Shown: piece after piece, positions 24,976 through 34,259 of the stretch | Numbering within the stretch: the stretch's first letter is position 1 | How the letters are laid out: every line of letters begins with the position of its first letter | DNA from: Sedimentisphaerales bacterium | GTDB taxonomy: Bacteria; Planctomycetota; Phycisphaerae; Sedimentisphaerales; SM23-30 | DNA length: 35,237 bases | Direction of reading: 5' to 3' | Assembly (NCBI GenBank): GCA_016933395.1 | Contig: JAFGBA010000273.1 | Span: forward strand, 1 to 35,237 | Notes under the pieces: model-generated | The model's database searches: none | What the model was told of the DNA's origin: nothing | The model's input: the letters and a program-made list of their open reading frames with translations, nothing else | Made by a program: the position numbers and the translations under genes

Positions 24976-26793
24976 GTGAACACGTTTTTTGATGATACGC
25001 ATATACGCCAAATCCTTCAGGCAAATGACATTATAGACGTCATTCGATCTTATGTCGCGCTGAAGCCCCGCGGCAAGGAACAGGTGGGATTGTGCCCCTT
25101 CCACGATGACAGCCGTCCATCCATGTATGTCAACCCGGTAAAGCAAATTTTTAAATGTTTTGCCTGTGGCGCCGGCGGGGATGTGATTAAATTCATCATG
25201 CTCCGTGAAAATCTTACATTCCCGGAGGCCGTAAGGGTATTGGCCGACCGCGTCGGTATTCACCTGCCTGAACGACGGGTACAGGAAGACCGCTCTAACA
25301 GCCCTAACAGCAATGAATTAGAAAAAACAAACCGCTGGGCGGCCAAGTGGTTTCGCCATAATTTTGAAGACCCCCAGACCGGTCAACAGGCCCGCAGTTA
25401 CGTAAATGAAAGAAAAATTGACGAAGATATCGCCAGGAAATTTGGCTTGGGTTGTGCTCCGGCGGGCTGGGAACACCTGGTTCAAGCAGCCAAACGGGAA
25501 AATATACCTTTTAACCACCTGGAAGTCCTGGGCTTGGTTGTCCGCCGTGAAGATGGCAGCCATTATGACAGGTTCCGCGAACGCCTGATATTCCCGGTAC
25601 TGGATCCCATGAACCGGGTTATCGCTTTCGGCGGCCGAACGCTGGGTGACGATCCCGCGAAATATCTAAACAGCCCGGAAAGCCCTCTTTTTGATAAAAG
25701 CCGGTCTTTGTACGGCATTCATACGGCCAAAGACCATATTACCCATTCGCGGGAAGCGATTATCGTTGAAGGTTACACCGACTGCCTTATGGCCCATCAA
25801 TTCGGTATCCGTAACGTGGTTGCGACACTGGGTACGGCCCTTACCAATGATCACGCCCGTGTTCTTTCGCGGTACGCCGAGCGAATCGTGTTGCTTTTCG
25901 ACTCGGATGAAGCCGGGCAGCGAGCGGCGGACAGAGCGATTGAGGTATTTTTCCGTCATCATCTTGAAGTTCGTCTGGCGACGATCCCGGAAGGCAAGGA
26001 CCCCTGTGATTATCTGCTGCTTCGCGGCAAAGAGGCTTTCGATGAAGTTATACATAACTCGGTGGATGCTTTGCAATACAAGTGGAACCAAACTTGCCAA
26101 CGTTTGAATCAAGCCAACAGCCTCTCCGGTCGACAACAGGCGGCTGAGGCATTTTTGGAATTGGTCGCCCAGGCTTTCACCCAGGAACAAGTGGATGCCG
26201 TTACGCGTGGCTTCATTGAAAACCACCTGGCTCAGCTTGTCGGCCTGCCCAGCGAAGAAGTTCGTCAGCGGGTTAACAGGTTAAGCAAGCAACAACGAAC
26301 CGGTGTAACCCGCCAACGTAATACTATGGAAGAACGGTGGTTAACGCTCGATAGCCATGAAAACGCTATCCGGGAAATAGTGGAAGTGCTACTCAACCGG
26401 CCGGATTTATTCAGCCAGGTGCAACAAGTGCTTGATTCGGCCGACGAAGTACATTCCGAACGTTTGAAACCCCTCGTTCAGCAGGTATGGCCGTGGTGTC
26501 TGCAAGGCGAAGACAATCTCGCCATGTTGACCGCGACGTGTGAAGATCCGGATATATGTGCGGATATAACTGATTTGGCCCAGCGAGGCGAAGAACGGGG
26601 TAATTTCGAGGCCCGGTTGAAAGGCGCTCTCGAACGTTTGGAAGATGAAAAACCCCGACAACACCGAGGACAATTGCGGCAGGAACTGGCCTATGCCGCG
26701 CAACGTTACGGCGATGATGTGGAAGCGGCTTTGCTCTCTGAAATTGTCGCACGGCAAAAGCCCGATCCCCGCCGACCCGGTGCCGTCGAATGA
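24976..26793 (+). CDS. dnaG: DNA primase
   Basis: The 605-residue product has the normal DnaG layout. The N-terminal zinc finger reads LCPFHDDSRPSMYV then FKCFACGAGGD (CxxH and CxxC). The central RNA-polymerase domain includes GRTLGDDPAKYLNS. The TOPRIM fold has IIVEGYTDCLMAHQFG and LLFDSDEAGQRAADRA, the acidic metal-binding residues. The C-terminal 170 residues are helicase-binding-like and poorly conserved. It makes RNA primers for replication with DnaB. The start is GTG, with GGGAGA five bases upstream. rpoD follows 65 bases downstream without a terminator, giving a dnaG-rpoD pair as in the macromolecular-synthesis operon, but rpsU is absent. Confidence 0.97.
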   Translation: MNTFFDDTHIRQILQANDIIDVIRSYVALKPRGKEQVGLCPFHDDSRPSMYVNPVKQIFKCFACGAGGDVIKFIMLRENLTFPEAVRVLADRVGIHLPERRVQEDRSNSPNSNELEKTNRWAAKWFRHNFEDPQTGQQARSYVNERKIDEDIARKFGLGCAPAGWEHLVQAAKRENIPFNHLEVLGLVVRREDGSHYDRFRERLIFPVLDPMNRVIAFGGRTLGDDPAKYLNSPESPLFDKSRSLYGIHTAKDHITHSREAIIVEGYTDCLMAHQFGIRNVVATLGTALTNDHARVLSRYAERIVLLFDSDEAGQRAADRAIEVFFRHHLEVRLATIPEGKDPCDYLLLRGKEAFDEVIHNSVDALQYKWNQTCQRLNQANSLSGRQQAAEAFLELVAQAFTQEQVDAVTRGFIENHLAQLVGLPSEEVRQRVNRLSKQQRTGVTRQRNTMEERWLTLDSHENAIREIVEVLLNRPDLFSQVQQVLDSADEVHSERLKPLVQQVWPWCLQGEDNLAMLTATCEDPDICADITDLAQRGEERGNFEARLKGALERLEDEKPRQHRGQLRQELAYAAQRYGDDVEAALLSEIVARQKPDPRRPGAVE

Positions 26794-26858
26794 TATAAAC
26801 GTATATTAGGAATGTGTGAGTAAATTTTAACCTTTTATTTTGCGACAGGGAGTTGAAC

Positions 26859-28580
26859 TTGGCTACCAAAGAGGAAGCGAACAACTCGATGCCTATGGAC
26901 CGCGAAATGCGGGCGTTGGTCGAAAAAGGCAAACAGCGCGGTTTTTTGACCTACGAGGAAATGAACGAAGAATTGCCCGACGAAAATCTTTCGCCGGACC
27001 GCCTGGACAGCTTGCTGATGACGCTGGATGACCTCGGCATCGATCTGATCGATGAGACAGAGGTCGAAAAACGGGAAGCCGCCGATAAAGGCGATGATGA
27101 CGTTGACGAGCAGGACGCTCAACTGGAAGTGACCCTGACAAGCTCCGACCGTCGTATTGATGACCCCGTGCGGATGTATCTTCAGCAAATGGGGGAAATC
27201 CCCCTATTGGCGCGGGTCGAAGAAATCGCTCTGGCGCGTAAAATCGAGATGACGCGCATGGTCTTCCGACAGCGCATCCTGGAAAGCGACTACTGCATGA
27301 ATCAGGCGTGTCATATTCTCGATCAGGTGCAGCGGAGCGAACTGCCTTTCGACCGCACCATGCGGGTTTCGACGGCCAATCACGCGGCGAAAAATTCCAT
27401 TACGCGCCGTATTCCGGAAAATCTGCGCACCGTGCGCCGCATCATGGAGTTAAACCAGGCGGATTTCAATGCTCTGCGCACGGAAACCGACGAAGCGAAG
27501 CTACAGGAAATCCGTCACCGCATCAAACGCCGCCGCCGGCGCGGCGCCACCCTGCTGGAGGAACTGGGGCTTCGCACCAGTCGCATCACCCCCATGATTC
27601 GACGGCTGGAAAATCTTCGTGACAAGATGTTTGCGCTGGAGGAGATGATTCAAAACGCCGACCAATTGAAACACCTTACCGAAGATGATCTTTTGGTCGC
27701 CCGCGAAGAGCTTCACGGCCTGCAGGATCTGGTTGCCGAAAACAGCGTTTCACTGGAGGCGCGCATCAAGCGTATTCGCAAGGTATATAGCGAATACGAA
27801 GACGCCAAGCGCAAACTCAGCGGCGGCAACCTGCGTCTGGTCGTATCCATCGCCAAGAAATATCGCAACCGCGGCCTGAGCTTTCTGGACATTATTCAGG
27901 AAGGCAACACCGGCCTTATGCGCGCGGTGGATAAATACGAATATCAGCGCGGCTATAAATTCAGCACCTACGCAACCTGGTGGATTCGCCAGGCGATTAC
28001 CCGCTCCATCGCCGATCACGCCCGCACCATTCGCATTCCGGTGCACATGATTGAGACCATGAGCAAACTTCGCAACATCAGCAAAAAACTCCAACAGGAA
28101 GTGGGCGCCGAACCCAGCCTGGAGGAAATCGCTCTTGCCGCCGAAATGCCCATCAGCGAAGTGCGGCGAGTGATGAAAATCGCCCGACATCCGATCAGCC
28201 TGGACCGACCCGTAGGTGAAAGCGAAGACAGCTATTTCGGTGATTTCATCGAGGATGAACGCGTGGAATCCCCCGTCATTGCGGCTTCACAGGAAATGCT
28301 CAAGGATAAAATCGACACCGTGCTCAAAACCCTCACTTACCGCGAACGCGAGATCATCAAACTTCGCTACGGCATCGGTGACGGTTATACTTACACGCTC
28401 GAGGAAGTCGGCCGTATTTTCAAAGTCACCCGCGAGCGCGTCCGGCAGGTGGAAGCCAAGGCCATCCGCAAACTTCAGCACCCCGTTCGCGCCCGTAAAC
28501 TGGAAGGCTTCCTGGACCGCATCGACCGGATCAACTTCACCGACGAAGACGAGGAAGGTCAGATGGAAGAACAACTCTAA
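26859..28580 (+). CDS. rpoD: Primary sigma factor RpoD (sigma70/SigA)
   Basis: The product has about 573 residues. It has an acidic region 1.1, region 1.2 ([20 protein letters not shown]), a shortened non-conserved region, region 2 ([54 protein letters not shown]), region 3 and region 4 ([40 protein letters not shown]). It directs RNA polymerase to housekeeping promoters, consistent with the -35/-10 boxes seen in this window. The ORF track uses the TTG at 26853, but AGGGAG (26847-26852) sits six bases before the TTG at 26859, so that is the likely start. A strong terminator follows. Confidence 0.97.
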   Translation: MATKEEANNSMPMDREMRALVEKGKQRGFLTYEEMNEELPDENLSPDRLDSLLMTLDDLGIDLIDETEVEKREAADKGDDDVDEQDAQLEVTLTSSDRRIDDPVRMYLQQMGEIPLLARVEEIALARKIEMTRMVFRQRILESDYCMNQACHILDQVQRSELPFDRTMRVSTANHAAKNSITRRIPENLRTVRRIMELNQADFNALRTETDEAKLQEIRHRIKRRRRRGATLLEELGLRTSRITPMIRRLENLRDKMFALEEMIQNADQLKHLTEDDLLVAREELHGLQDLVAENSVSLEARIKRIRKVYSEYEDAKRKLSGGNLRLVVSIAKKYRNRGLSFLDIIQEGNTGLMRAVDKYEYQRGYKFSTYATWWIRQAITRSIADHARTIRIPVHMIETMSKLRNISKKLQQEVGAEPSLEEIALAAEMPISEVRRVMKIARHPISLDRPVGESEDSYFGDFIEDERVESPVIAASQEMLKDKIDTVLKTLTYREREIIKLRYGIGDGYTYTLEEVGRIFKVTRERVRQVEAKAIRKLQHPVRARKLEGFLDRIDRINFTDEDEEGQMEEQL

Positions 28581-28591
28581 TACGCCCTGTC

Positions 28592-28608
28592 GCGGTACTA
28601 TTTACCGC
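28592..28608 (+). repeat. Short inverted repeat after rpoD
   Basis: GCGGTA-ctatt-TACCGC forms a 6-bp stem 12 bases after the rpoD stop codon, just upstream of the main terminator. It may support 3'-end processing; the function is uncertain. Confidence 0.35.
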
Positions 28609-28620
28609 ATAATTTTCCTA

Positions 28621-28654
28621 AAACCGCATCGATATAGGCCGATGCGGTTTTTTT
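28621..28654 (+). terminator. Intrinsic terminator of the dnaG-rpoD operon
   Basis: AAACCGCATCG and CGATGCGGTTT form a perfect 11-bp stem around an 8-base loop, followed directly by a T-tract (seven T in total). Confidence 0.9.
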
Positions 28655-28776
28655 CGCGCCGAATGCAAATAAAAATATTCCCTCGGGTGGAAAAAGTAAC
28701 TGACAATTTTCTCTAGCGAGATGCTATTCCTTTTTTTACAATGACTTACAGCAATAGTACTTTATGGAGTTAAGTC

Positions 28777-29100
28777 ATGGCAGATCACATGGCTGCGGCG
28801 ATGAATGCGGCCCAGGCCGGTCGCATCATTGCCGATACGGAAGAACCTGTGCGCGACGCCCACGCGGTCTTTCGCCGGCAGGCTTACCAGAAGGCGATTG
28901 ACCTTCTGTCTCGTGCGGGCCAGAAGGCTTTTTCCCCCTCCGACGAACCTGTTCCAGGGGCCGGGGGATGTGCTGTGACGCTGACAATGCCGATAGCCTG
29001 ATGGCCCGTGGTAAGCCTGTATTATTCGAACCTCTGGATGGACTACCGGACCCATCAGCGGGCGGCCTAATCCGTTGCCAGAAAAAAGGTCGCTGACCCT
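28777..29100 (+). pseudogene. Internally deleted transposase remnant, ISKra4-like (left copy)
   Basis: The segment joins the start of a transposase to its end. The first part reads as an N-terminus (MADHMAAAMNAAQAGRII, FRRQAYQKAIDLLSRAGQKA) up to about 28950. It then jumps to the 3' end (GMCCDADNADSLMA), where an extra base shifts the frame. The middle, including most of the catalytic region, is missing. The last 144 bases match 31777-31920. GGAG lies seven bases before the ATG, and an ATGACTTA/TAAGTCAT inverted repeat (28741-28778) brackets that ribosome site. The family name is inferred from the better-preserved right copy. No clear left terminal inverted repeat was found. Confidence 0.65.
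28957..29100 (+). repeat. 144-bp direct repeat, left copy (transposon 3' end)
   Basis: By eye this matches 31777-31920 at roughly 85 percent, including CTGTATTATTCGAACCTCTGG and, past the transposase stop, TTGCCAGAAAAAA followed by GGTCGCT. The match extending beyond the coding end suggests it reaches the transposon's right terminus. Confidence 0.8.
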
Positions 29101-29214
29101 TCTGCGAATAACGGTAATTTTATCTTGTCATTCGAGATAAATAACCTACAATCAATAAAAAATAGTAAAGGCTTGAATATTACCTGTTGGATAGTCCTTT
29201 AGCAAAGCGGTGTA

Positions 29215-30528
29215 ATGGAGCATTCTGTGCAACTTTATCTTTTTCCCAAAGAAGATGTAACCGCAATAAATGTCAGGAAAAATGGCAACGCCAATAAATT
29301 AAGCGGCGACGATAAACAGTTCCATGATTGGTATCGATTTGTTCTTTCTTTTCCTCCTCATTTAGTCAGAGAATACCTGGTAAAATTTCAACTAACAGAA
29401 AATAACGTTGTTCTTGATCCGTTTTGTGGCACAGGAACAACGCTTGTCGAAGCAAAGCTGCATGGCATACCAAGCATTGGAATCGAAGCGAATGACATGG
29501 CTCACTTTGCATGTTCCGTCAAAGTGGATTGGGATATAGACCCTGATAAACTGATGAAGCACGCCGTTTTGGTGGCAGAGAAGGCGAATCAAATTATCTC
29601 TTCAGAGAAGCGCCTTTCACTAAGAACGTTACCGGAAGAGTCATATACTCTATTATTGAAAGATTCGATTAGCCCCTTGCCTTTACATAAAGCATTGGTG
29701 CTGTTAGAACAACTCGAAAAAAACAAGAACCCATATTTCCGGCGTCACGAATTGCTGGCGCTGGCGAAATCGCTGGTGTTTTCCAGTAGCAACCTGCATT
29801 TCGGTCCTGAAGTCGGCGTACAGCGAAAAAAGAAAACCGATGCGCCCGTTATTGAAAGTTGGCTGGCCGAGGTGCAATATATAGCAGAAGATATACGTCA
29901 TACTCAACACCGCGACACCTTCGCCATGGTTCATCATGCGGATTCACGACAATTGGCGGCGCTTTTAACTCCCCAGAGCATCGACGCGGTTTTTACGTCT
30001 CCGCCTTATCCTAATGAAAAGGATTACACGCGAACCACTCGTCTGGAATCCGTGATGCTTGGTTTTATCAAAGACAAAATGCAACTACGAGCCTTGAAGA
30101 AAAATCTGCTCAGGTCCAATACCCGCAATGTATATAAAGGCGATGACGACGATAAATGGATTGCGGAACATGAAGAGATACAAACGATAGCCGCCGCGAT
30201 AGAAAATCGTAGAATTGCTCTGGGCAAAACATCCGGATTTGAGAAATTATATGGCAAAGTAACCAAGTTGTATTTCGGCGGCATGGCTCGCCATTTGGCC
30301 GAATTGCGGCCGTTTCTCAGACCGGGCGCCTATCTTGGCTATGTGGTGGGCGACCAGGCCTCGTACCTTCAGGTTATGATCCGCACGGGCCGGCTACTTG
30401 CCGACATTGCTCAGTCTTTGGGCTACCAGGTGGTAAGCCTCGACCTGTTTCGAACCCGCCTGGCGACGGCGACAAGAAAACAAATGCGGGAAGAGGTTGT
30501 CGTATTGCAATGGCCTGGTCGCCAATGA
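29215..30528 (+). CDS. DNA methyltransferase (SPPY-type, N4-cytosine or N6-adenine)
   Basis: The 437-residue protein has AdoMet-binding motif I (VVLDPFCGTGTTLVEAK, about residues 62-78) followed by GIPSIGIEANDMA, and catalytic motif IV (AVFTSPPYPNEKDYTR, about 258-273). TSPPY favours N4-cytosine methylation, though N6-adenine cannot be excluded. The roughly 190 residues between motifs I and IV could hold the target-recognition region. A late GAYLGYVVGDQAS strand completes the fold. An alternative GTG start at 29227 has GGAG six bases upstream. It ends 12 bases before a predicted endonuclease gene, so it is probably the protective methylase of a restriction-modification pair. The recognition sequence is unknown. 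Confidence 0.88.
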   Translation: MEHSVQLYLFPKEDVTAINVRKNGNANKLSGDDKQFHDWYRFVLSFPPHLVREYLVKFQLTENNVVLDPFCGTGTTLVEAKLHGIPSIGIEANDMAHFACSVKVDWDIDPDKLMKHAVLVAEKANQIISSEKRLSLRTLPEESYTLLLKDSISPLPLHKALVLLEQLEKNKNPYFRRHELLALAKSLVFSSSNLHFGPEVGVQRKKKTDAPVIESWLAEVQYIAEDIRHTQHRDTFAMVHHADSRQLAALLTPQSIDAVFTSPPYPNEKDYTRTTRLESVMLGFIKDKMQLRALKKNLLRSNTRNVYKGDDDDKWIAEHEEIQTIAAAIENRRIALGKTSGFEKLYGKVTKLYFGGMARHLAELRPFLRPGAYLGYVVGDQASYLQVMIRTGRLLADIAQSLGYQVVSLDLFRTRLATATRKQMREEVVVLQWPGRQ

Positions 30529-30540
30529 GGAGGATGTGTT

Positions 30541-31365
30541 ATGGCGAAAAATAGCAATCGGTATTCAAAGCTGATCGCAAAGATATTTGATCAAAACTAC
30601 ACGAAAAGCGCACGGGAAGTAATCTTTCATCGCAAAGATCTGGTTAGCACGGCGGCCGCGCTCGGTATAGAATTGCCCAAGAACCTCGGTGATATTGTTT
30701 ACAGCTTTCGTTATAGAGCCGCTTTACCGGAAACCATTCGCAAACGTGCCCCCAAGGGTTTGGAGTGGGTCATTCGTCCGGTCGGGCAGGCCAAATATAA
30801 GTTTTCCTTAACCGCAATGGCTCGGATACTGCCAAACGCCCTGTTAGCTGAAACGAAAATTCCTGATGCTACGCCGGGTATTATTGCGAAGTATGCGTTC
30901 AACGATGAGCAAGGGCTTTTGGCAAAACTGCGATATAATCGGTTGATAGACATCTTTTCAGGAATTACGTGCTACTCCCTGCAAAATCATTTACGGACAA
31001 CCGTACCGGATATGGGGCAGGTTGAAACAGATGAAATTTACGTAGGAGTGGATCAACGAGGCGCACAGTATGTTTTTCCCGTTCAGGCGAAAGGCGGGAC
31101 GGACCAGCTTGGTATTGTCCAAATCGAACAGGATTTTGCTTTGTGCGCCACGAAATTTCCGCAATTAATTTGTCGTCCGGTGGCGGCACAATTCATGGAA
31201 GATAATTTGATCGCACTTTTCGCTTTCGAAGAGAGTGAAAACGGAGTTGCCATTAGCGATGAAAAACATTACCGTCTTGTTCCGCCTGAACAAATGACCG
31301 ATGAAGATTTAGCCAATTATCGCAACAGAGTAATAAACACAACCAACAAGGTTTCCGGTATTTGA
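30541..31365 (+). CDS. Probable type II restriction endonuclease (PD-(D/E)xK-like)
   Basis: The ribosome site (AGGAGG) and 12-base spacing tie this gene to the methyltransferase. The 274-residue product has a basic, helical N-terminal half (FHRKDLVSTAAALG, IRKRAPKGLEWVIR). A candidate nuclease core follows: GQVETDEIYVGVDQRG, then YVFPVQAKGG. This gives acidic residues near 162-171 and Q182-x-K184, a plausible variant of the D-(D/E)xK site. I do not recognise a named enzyme family. The inference rests on the motif and on pairing with the methylase. The C-terminal 70 residues are acidic. Its stop is only 12 bases before a transposase remnant, so the C-terminus may mark a cassette edge. Confidence 0.65.
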   Translation: MAKNSNRYSKLIAKIFDQNYTKSAREVIFHRKDLVSTAAALGIELPKNLGDIVYSFRYRAALPETIRKRAPKGLEWVIRPVGQAKYKFSLTAMARILPNALLAETKIPDATPGIIAKYAFNDEQGLLAKLRYNRLIDIFSGITCYSLQNHLRTTVPDMGQVETDEIYVGVDQRGAQYVFPVQAKGGTDQLGIVQIEQDFALCATKFPQLICRPVAAQFMEDNLIALFAFEESENGVAISDEKHYRLVPPEQMTDEDLANYRNRVINTTNKVSGI

Positions 31366-31377
31366 CAACAGGGTTTA

Positions 31378-31889
31378 GGCGGCAATCAAACTTAGGAAGA
31401 AAAGTGGATCGCCGGTGAATATCGCCGATAACGGCCCATGTTGGATGAGCATATTCTGGACTATTTTCACTTCCGGGATCACGTCATTGTCGCCGCCCAG
31501 GCCCTCTATGGGGAAGGAACCCGCAAGGCTCAGGCGCGGCGGGAAGAGATAACGGGCTATGCCTGAAATCAGGGCTCGCTGGTGATGCTGGATAAGCCGG
31601 CCCCTTATCTCCAGCGTCATCATCGGGGCGTCAAAGGGGAGGCGTTACGCGCCTTGTGGGGGTATGTGGCCAAGCGGATCACCATGACCGATTATCCCCG
31701 CTTCCGTGAAATGGGCTACGATTGCGGCAGTGGCCCCACCGGATCGTTCTGCGGCACTTTGACCGCCCGCCCCTCAAGGGCCGGGGGATACGCTGGGACG
31801 CCGACAACGCCGAGAGCCTGATGGCCCTGGGCAACCTGTATTATTCGAACCTCTGGAAAGACTACTGGACCCAACAGCGGGCGGCCTGA
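31378..31889 (+). pseudogene. Decayed ISKra4-like transposase C-terminal region (right copy)
   Basis: In one frame the sequence reads GGNQT, stop, EEKWIAGEYRR, stop, RPMLDEHILDYFHFRDHV, ALYGEGTRKAQA, stop, then GYVAKRITMTDYPRFREMGY and GSGPTGSFCGTLTA. Near 31770 a 2-base shift moves to the frame encoding WDADNAESLMALGNLYYSNL and KDYWTQQRAA before the stop at 31887. The DYFHFRDHV, ALYGEG and MGYDCGSGP features match my recollection of ISKra4-family transposases. Three stop codons and a frameshift show it is inactive. The upstream part of the gene is absent; the segment begins right after the endonuclease gene. Confidence 0.75.
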
Positions 31890-31920
31890 TTAGTTGCCAG
31901 AAAAAAAAGGTCGCTCACCT
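31777..31920 (+). repeat. 144-bp direct repeat, right copy (transposon 3' end)
   Basis: Partner of 28957-29100, in the same orientation. It covers the last transposase codons and about 30 bases beyond the stop. With the left copy it brackets the methyltransferase-endonuclease pair. The following 31921-32021 is AT-rich and holds nothing clear besides the next gene's ribosome site. Confidence 0.8.
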
Positions 31921-32021
31921 GAAAAAGAATGCCAAAATAAACTCTTTATTTTTTCTCGTGCCTGGGGTAACTTATCTTGTTTATAGCTATTAATATGCAA
32001 CCCCTTTAGGAAGCGAGTGTT

Positions 32022-34232
32022 ATGAAAAAAATAGTGCTGACGCTAACGGTCGGGCTTATAATCGCAAGTTATTGCAGTTCCACGATGGCGGTGGACACGG
32101 TTTATATCACCCACGACTCGGAAAAAGCCTTCAAAGCGGGCGAGACCAAAGGGGTGCTAATTAACAGTGAAGGAATGCTATCCCTGGGATACGTCAATCA
32201 CAAGATTTTTGACCAAACGGACGAGGTATGGGTCTTTAATGATTTGCTGGCCGGCGCTGATGGCGCACTCTATGCCTCAAGCAGTCCGCAAGGACGGGTT
32301 TATAAAATAATGGCCGATGGCTCCACGGAACTACTCTATGGAGCTCAGGATAACCAGGCAAAACACGTTTTCTGCCTGGCTCAAGACGACCAACAACGCT
32401 TACTCATGGGAACCGGCGGCGACCAGGGGTTGCTGTTACGGCGTAATGGCGACGGCGCCATTGAGCAACTATTCTGCCATGAAGACATCCTGTATATCTG
32501 GGATATCGTCGTTGATCAATCCGGGCGAATATATCTGGCGACCGGGCCAAAAGGTCAGGTTATCCGCCTGTCCGCTGACGGTCAGAAGACGGAATTTCTC
32601 CATGACGCCAAAGAAAAAAATATCCTGACGTTGGCCCTTGATGAAACCCGCAACGTGCTTTATGCCGGAGGGGATGAATTTGGTCTGGTATATCGCATTG
32701 ACCTCGCCGGCGGCCAAACCACCATCACCCTCGACACCGGTCATGAGGAAATAGGCAAACTCCTCCTTCAGGAAACAACCGGCAATTTATACATTGCTAC
32801 GGCTGATCCCGGAGCCGCACGTATGCGCAAAGTATTGCTGCTAAAAAACGGTGGATCCGGCCGGGCGCCCAAGGCGGACAACGCTGCCGACGAAAATTCC
32901 GAACCTGCCGCCGCTAAAGATGAAAAAAAACTCGCCGAAGACTCCAATGAGAACAAGCCCTCCGAGGAAGAAAAACGGGAGACTCCCGCTCAACGTATGC
33001 CTGATTTTGGGAAGGTTCGCGGAGCGAACGAAGTTTTTGAGGTTACACCGGATGGATTCATACAAAACCTGCTCAAATTACCGGTCATCTTTTTTGATAT
33101 GGCCTGGACCACTCATGGAGAACTTTTACTGGCAACGGGCAATGACGGTCTGATATTAAGCCTGAATCTTGGCAATCGCCAGGCCGTGGAGCTTTTTGAT
33201 GTCGAAAAGGCCGATCAGGTAACGGCTCTTGCCACATGTGAAAACGGAGTTATCTACACCGCCGGCGCCAACGCCGCAACGGTTTGGAGCATTGAACCCG
33301 ATTTTCTCACCGAAGGCGTGTACGAGTCGGAAGCCCTCGACGCCGGGCAAATCAGTCGATGGGGCACGATAACCGCAAACCTTTCTTCCCCCGCGGATAC
33401 CGCTGTACTGTTGGCGACGCGCACCGGCAACACCAAAGATCCTGAAAAAGGCGGGTGGCGGGACTGGTCCGAGGATCAGGACATTACTGCTTCCCAGACG
33501 GCATTAGTGCTTTCCCCGCCGGGCCGTTTTTTGCAATACCGTCTGAAATTAACCAACACGGACGGCATTCAAACGCCCCAGGTAAGCAAAATTACACTGG
33601 CGTATCGTAGTCCCAACCTGACTCCGCAGGTAAGTGCATTTGACGTCACCGTCGGCGAACCTCGCAGCAGTAAAAATAAAAATCCTGACACCGCCGCCGT
33701 CATGTTCAAATGGAATGCTCAGGACGACAACAAGGATGAAATGAAATACGAATTATTCCTGCGGCCTTTGGGCTACGAATACTGGATTCGCTTCGCCAAA
33801 GACATCAAGGAAACACAATTCAAGTGGAACAGCCGCACCGCCGCGGATGGACGTTATGAATTCAAGATAACGGCTTCGGATGCTCCCGCCAATCCCCCTG
33901 ATCAGGCGTTAAGCGACAGCCGCGTTAGCAAGGTGACGTTGATTGATAACACGCCGCCGGAAGTTGCGGCCGTTAATATCAACCGCCAGGATAAACACAT
34001 CGTTTTCTCCGTTCGCGTCAAAGACGCCCTCAGTCCCATCGCCCGCATGAGTTATTGTATCGACGGCGGCGACGACTGGCCGGCTATATCACCTGACGAC
34101 GGCATGTTTGACACCCCGGAGGAAACCGCCGCCTTTACGATAGATGATGATAACAATAACCATTTGCTATGCCTTCAAGTAGAAGATGAACGCGGCAACG
34201 TGTTGTATCACAACATCGTAGTAACCCCCTAA
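32022..34232 (+). CDS. Large secreted beta-propeller protein with acidic linker and Ig-like C-terminal region
   Basis: An AGGAAG ribosome site precedes the ATG. The 736-residue product has a signal peptide (ending near SSTMA). Residues about 45-275 carry repeated propeller blades of the DGALYASSSPQGRVYKI and GRIYLATGPKGQVIRL kind, similar to SMP-30/NHL-type or two-component-regulator propellers. A low-complexity acidic/Lys-rich segment (about 277-330) interrupts the propeller, which then resumes (LLLATGNDGLILSLN, GVIYTAGANAATVW). From about 440 to the end there are beta-sandwich regions (SPPGRFLQYRLKL, and an Ig/FN3-like part with DGRYEFKITASDAP). There are no catalytic residues I can name. 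It is likely an envelope or extracellular protein of unknown function. Confidence 0.75.
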   Translation: MKKIVLTLTVGLIIASYCSSTMAVDTVYITHDSEKAFKAGETKGVLINSEGMLSLGYVNHKIFDQTDEVWVFNDLLAGADGALYASSSPQGRVYKIMADGSTELLYGAQDNQAKHVFCLAQDDQQRLLMGTGGDQGLLLRRNGDGAIEQLFCHEDILYIWDIVVDQSGRIYLATGPKGQVIRLSADGQKTEFLHDAKEKNILTLALDETRNVLYAGGDEFGLVYRIDLAGGQTTITLDTGHEEIGKLLLQETTGNLYIATADPGAARMRKVLLLKNGGSGRAPKADNAADENSEPAAAKDEKKLAEDSNENKPSEEEKRETPAQRMPDFGKVRGANEVFEVTPDGFIQNLLKLPVIFFDMAWTTHGELLLATGNDGLILSLNLGNRQAVELFDVEKADQVTALATCENGVIYTAGANAATVWSIEPDFLTEGVYESEALDAGQISRWGTITANLSSPADTAVLLATRTGNTKDPEKGGWRDWSEDQDITASQTALVLSPPGRFLQYRLKLTNTDGIQTPQVSKITLAYRSPNLTPQVSAFDVTVGEPRSSKNKNPDTAAVMFKWNAQDDNKDEMKYELFLRPLGYEYWIRFAKDIKETQFKWNSRTAADGRYEFKITASDAPANPPDQALSDSRVSKVTLIDNTPPEVAAVNINRQDKHIVFSVRVKDALSPIARMSYCIDGGDDWPAISPDDGMFDTPEETAAFTIDDDNNNHLLCLQVEDERGNVLYHNIVVTP

Positions 34233-34259
34233 AACACTATTAAGGAGTTTATCACACCC

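Noticed and set aside
28777-29001. Independent small gene of 74 residues
   Set aside because: Its frame runs from transposase N-terminal-like sequence into out-of-frame 3' transposase sequence, so it is a deletion relic.
28680-29130. Clear terminal inverted repeats of the left insertion sequence
   Set aside because: The right end (TTGCCAGAAAAAA...GGTCGCT) has no convincing reverse complement in the 100 bases upstream of the transposase start.
31582-31821. Independent 79-residue gene
   Set aside because: It is the transposase C-terminal part starting at an internal Met after a stop codon and ending after a frameshift.
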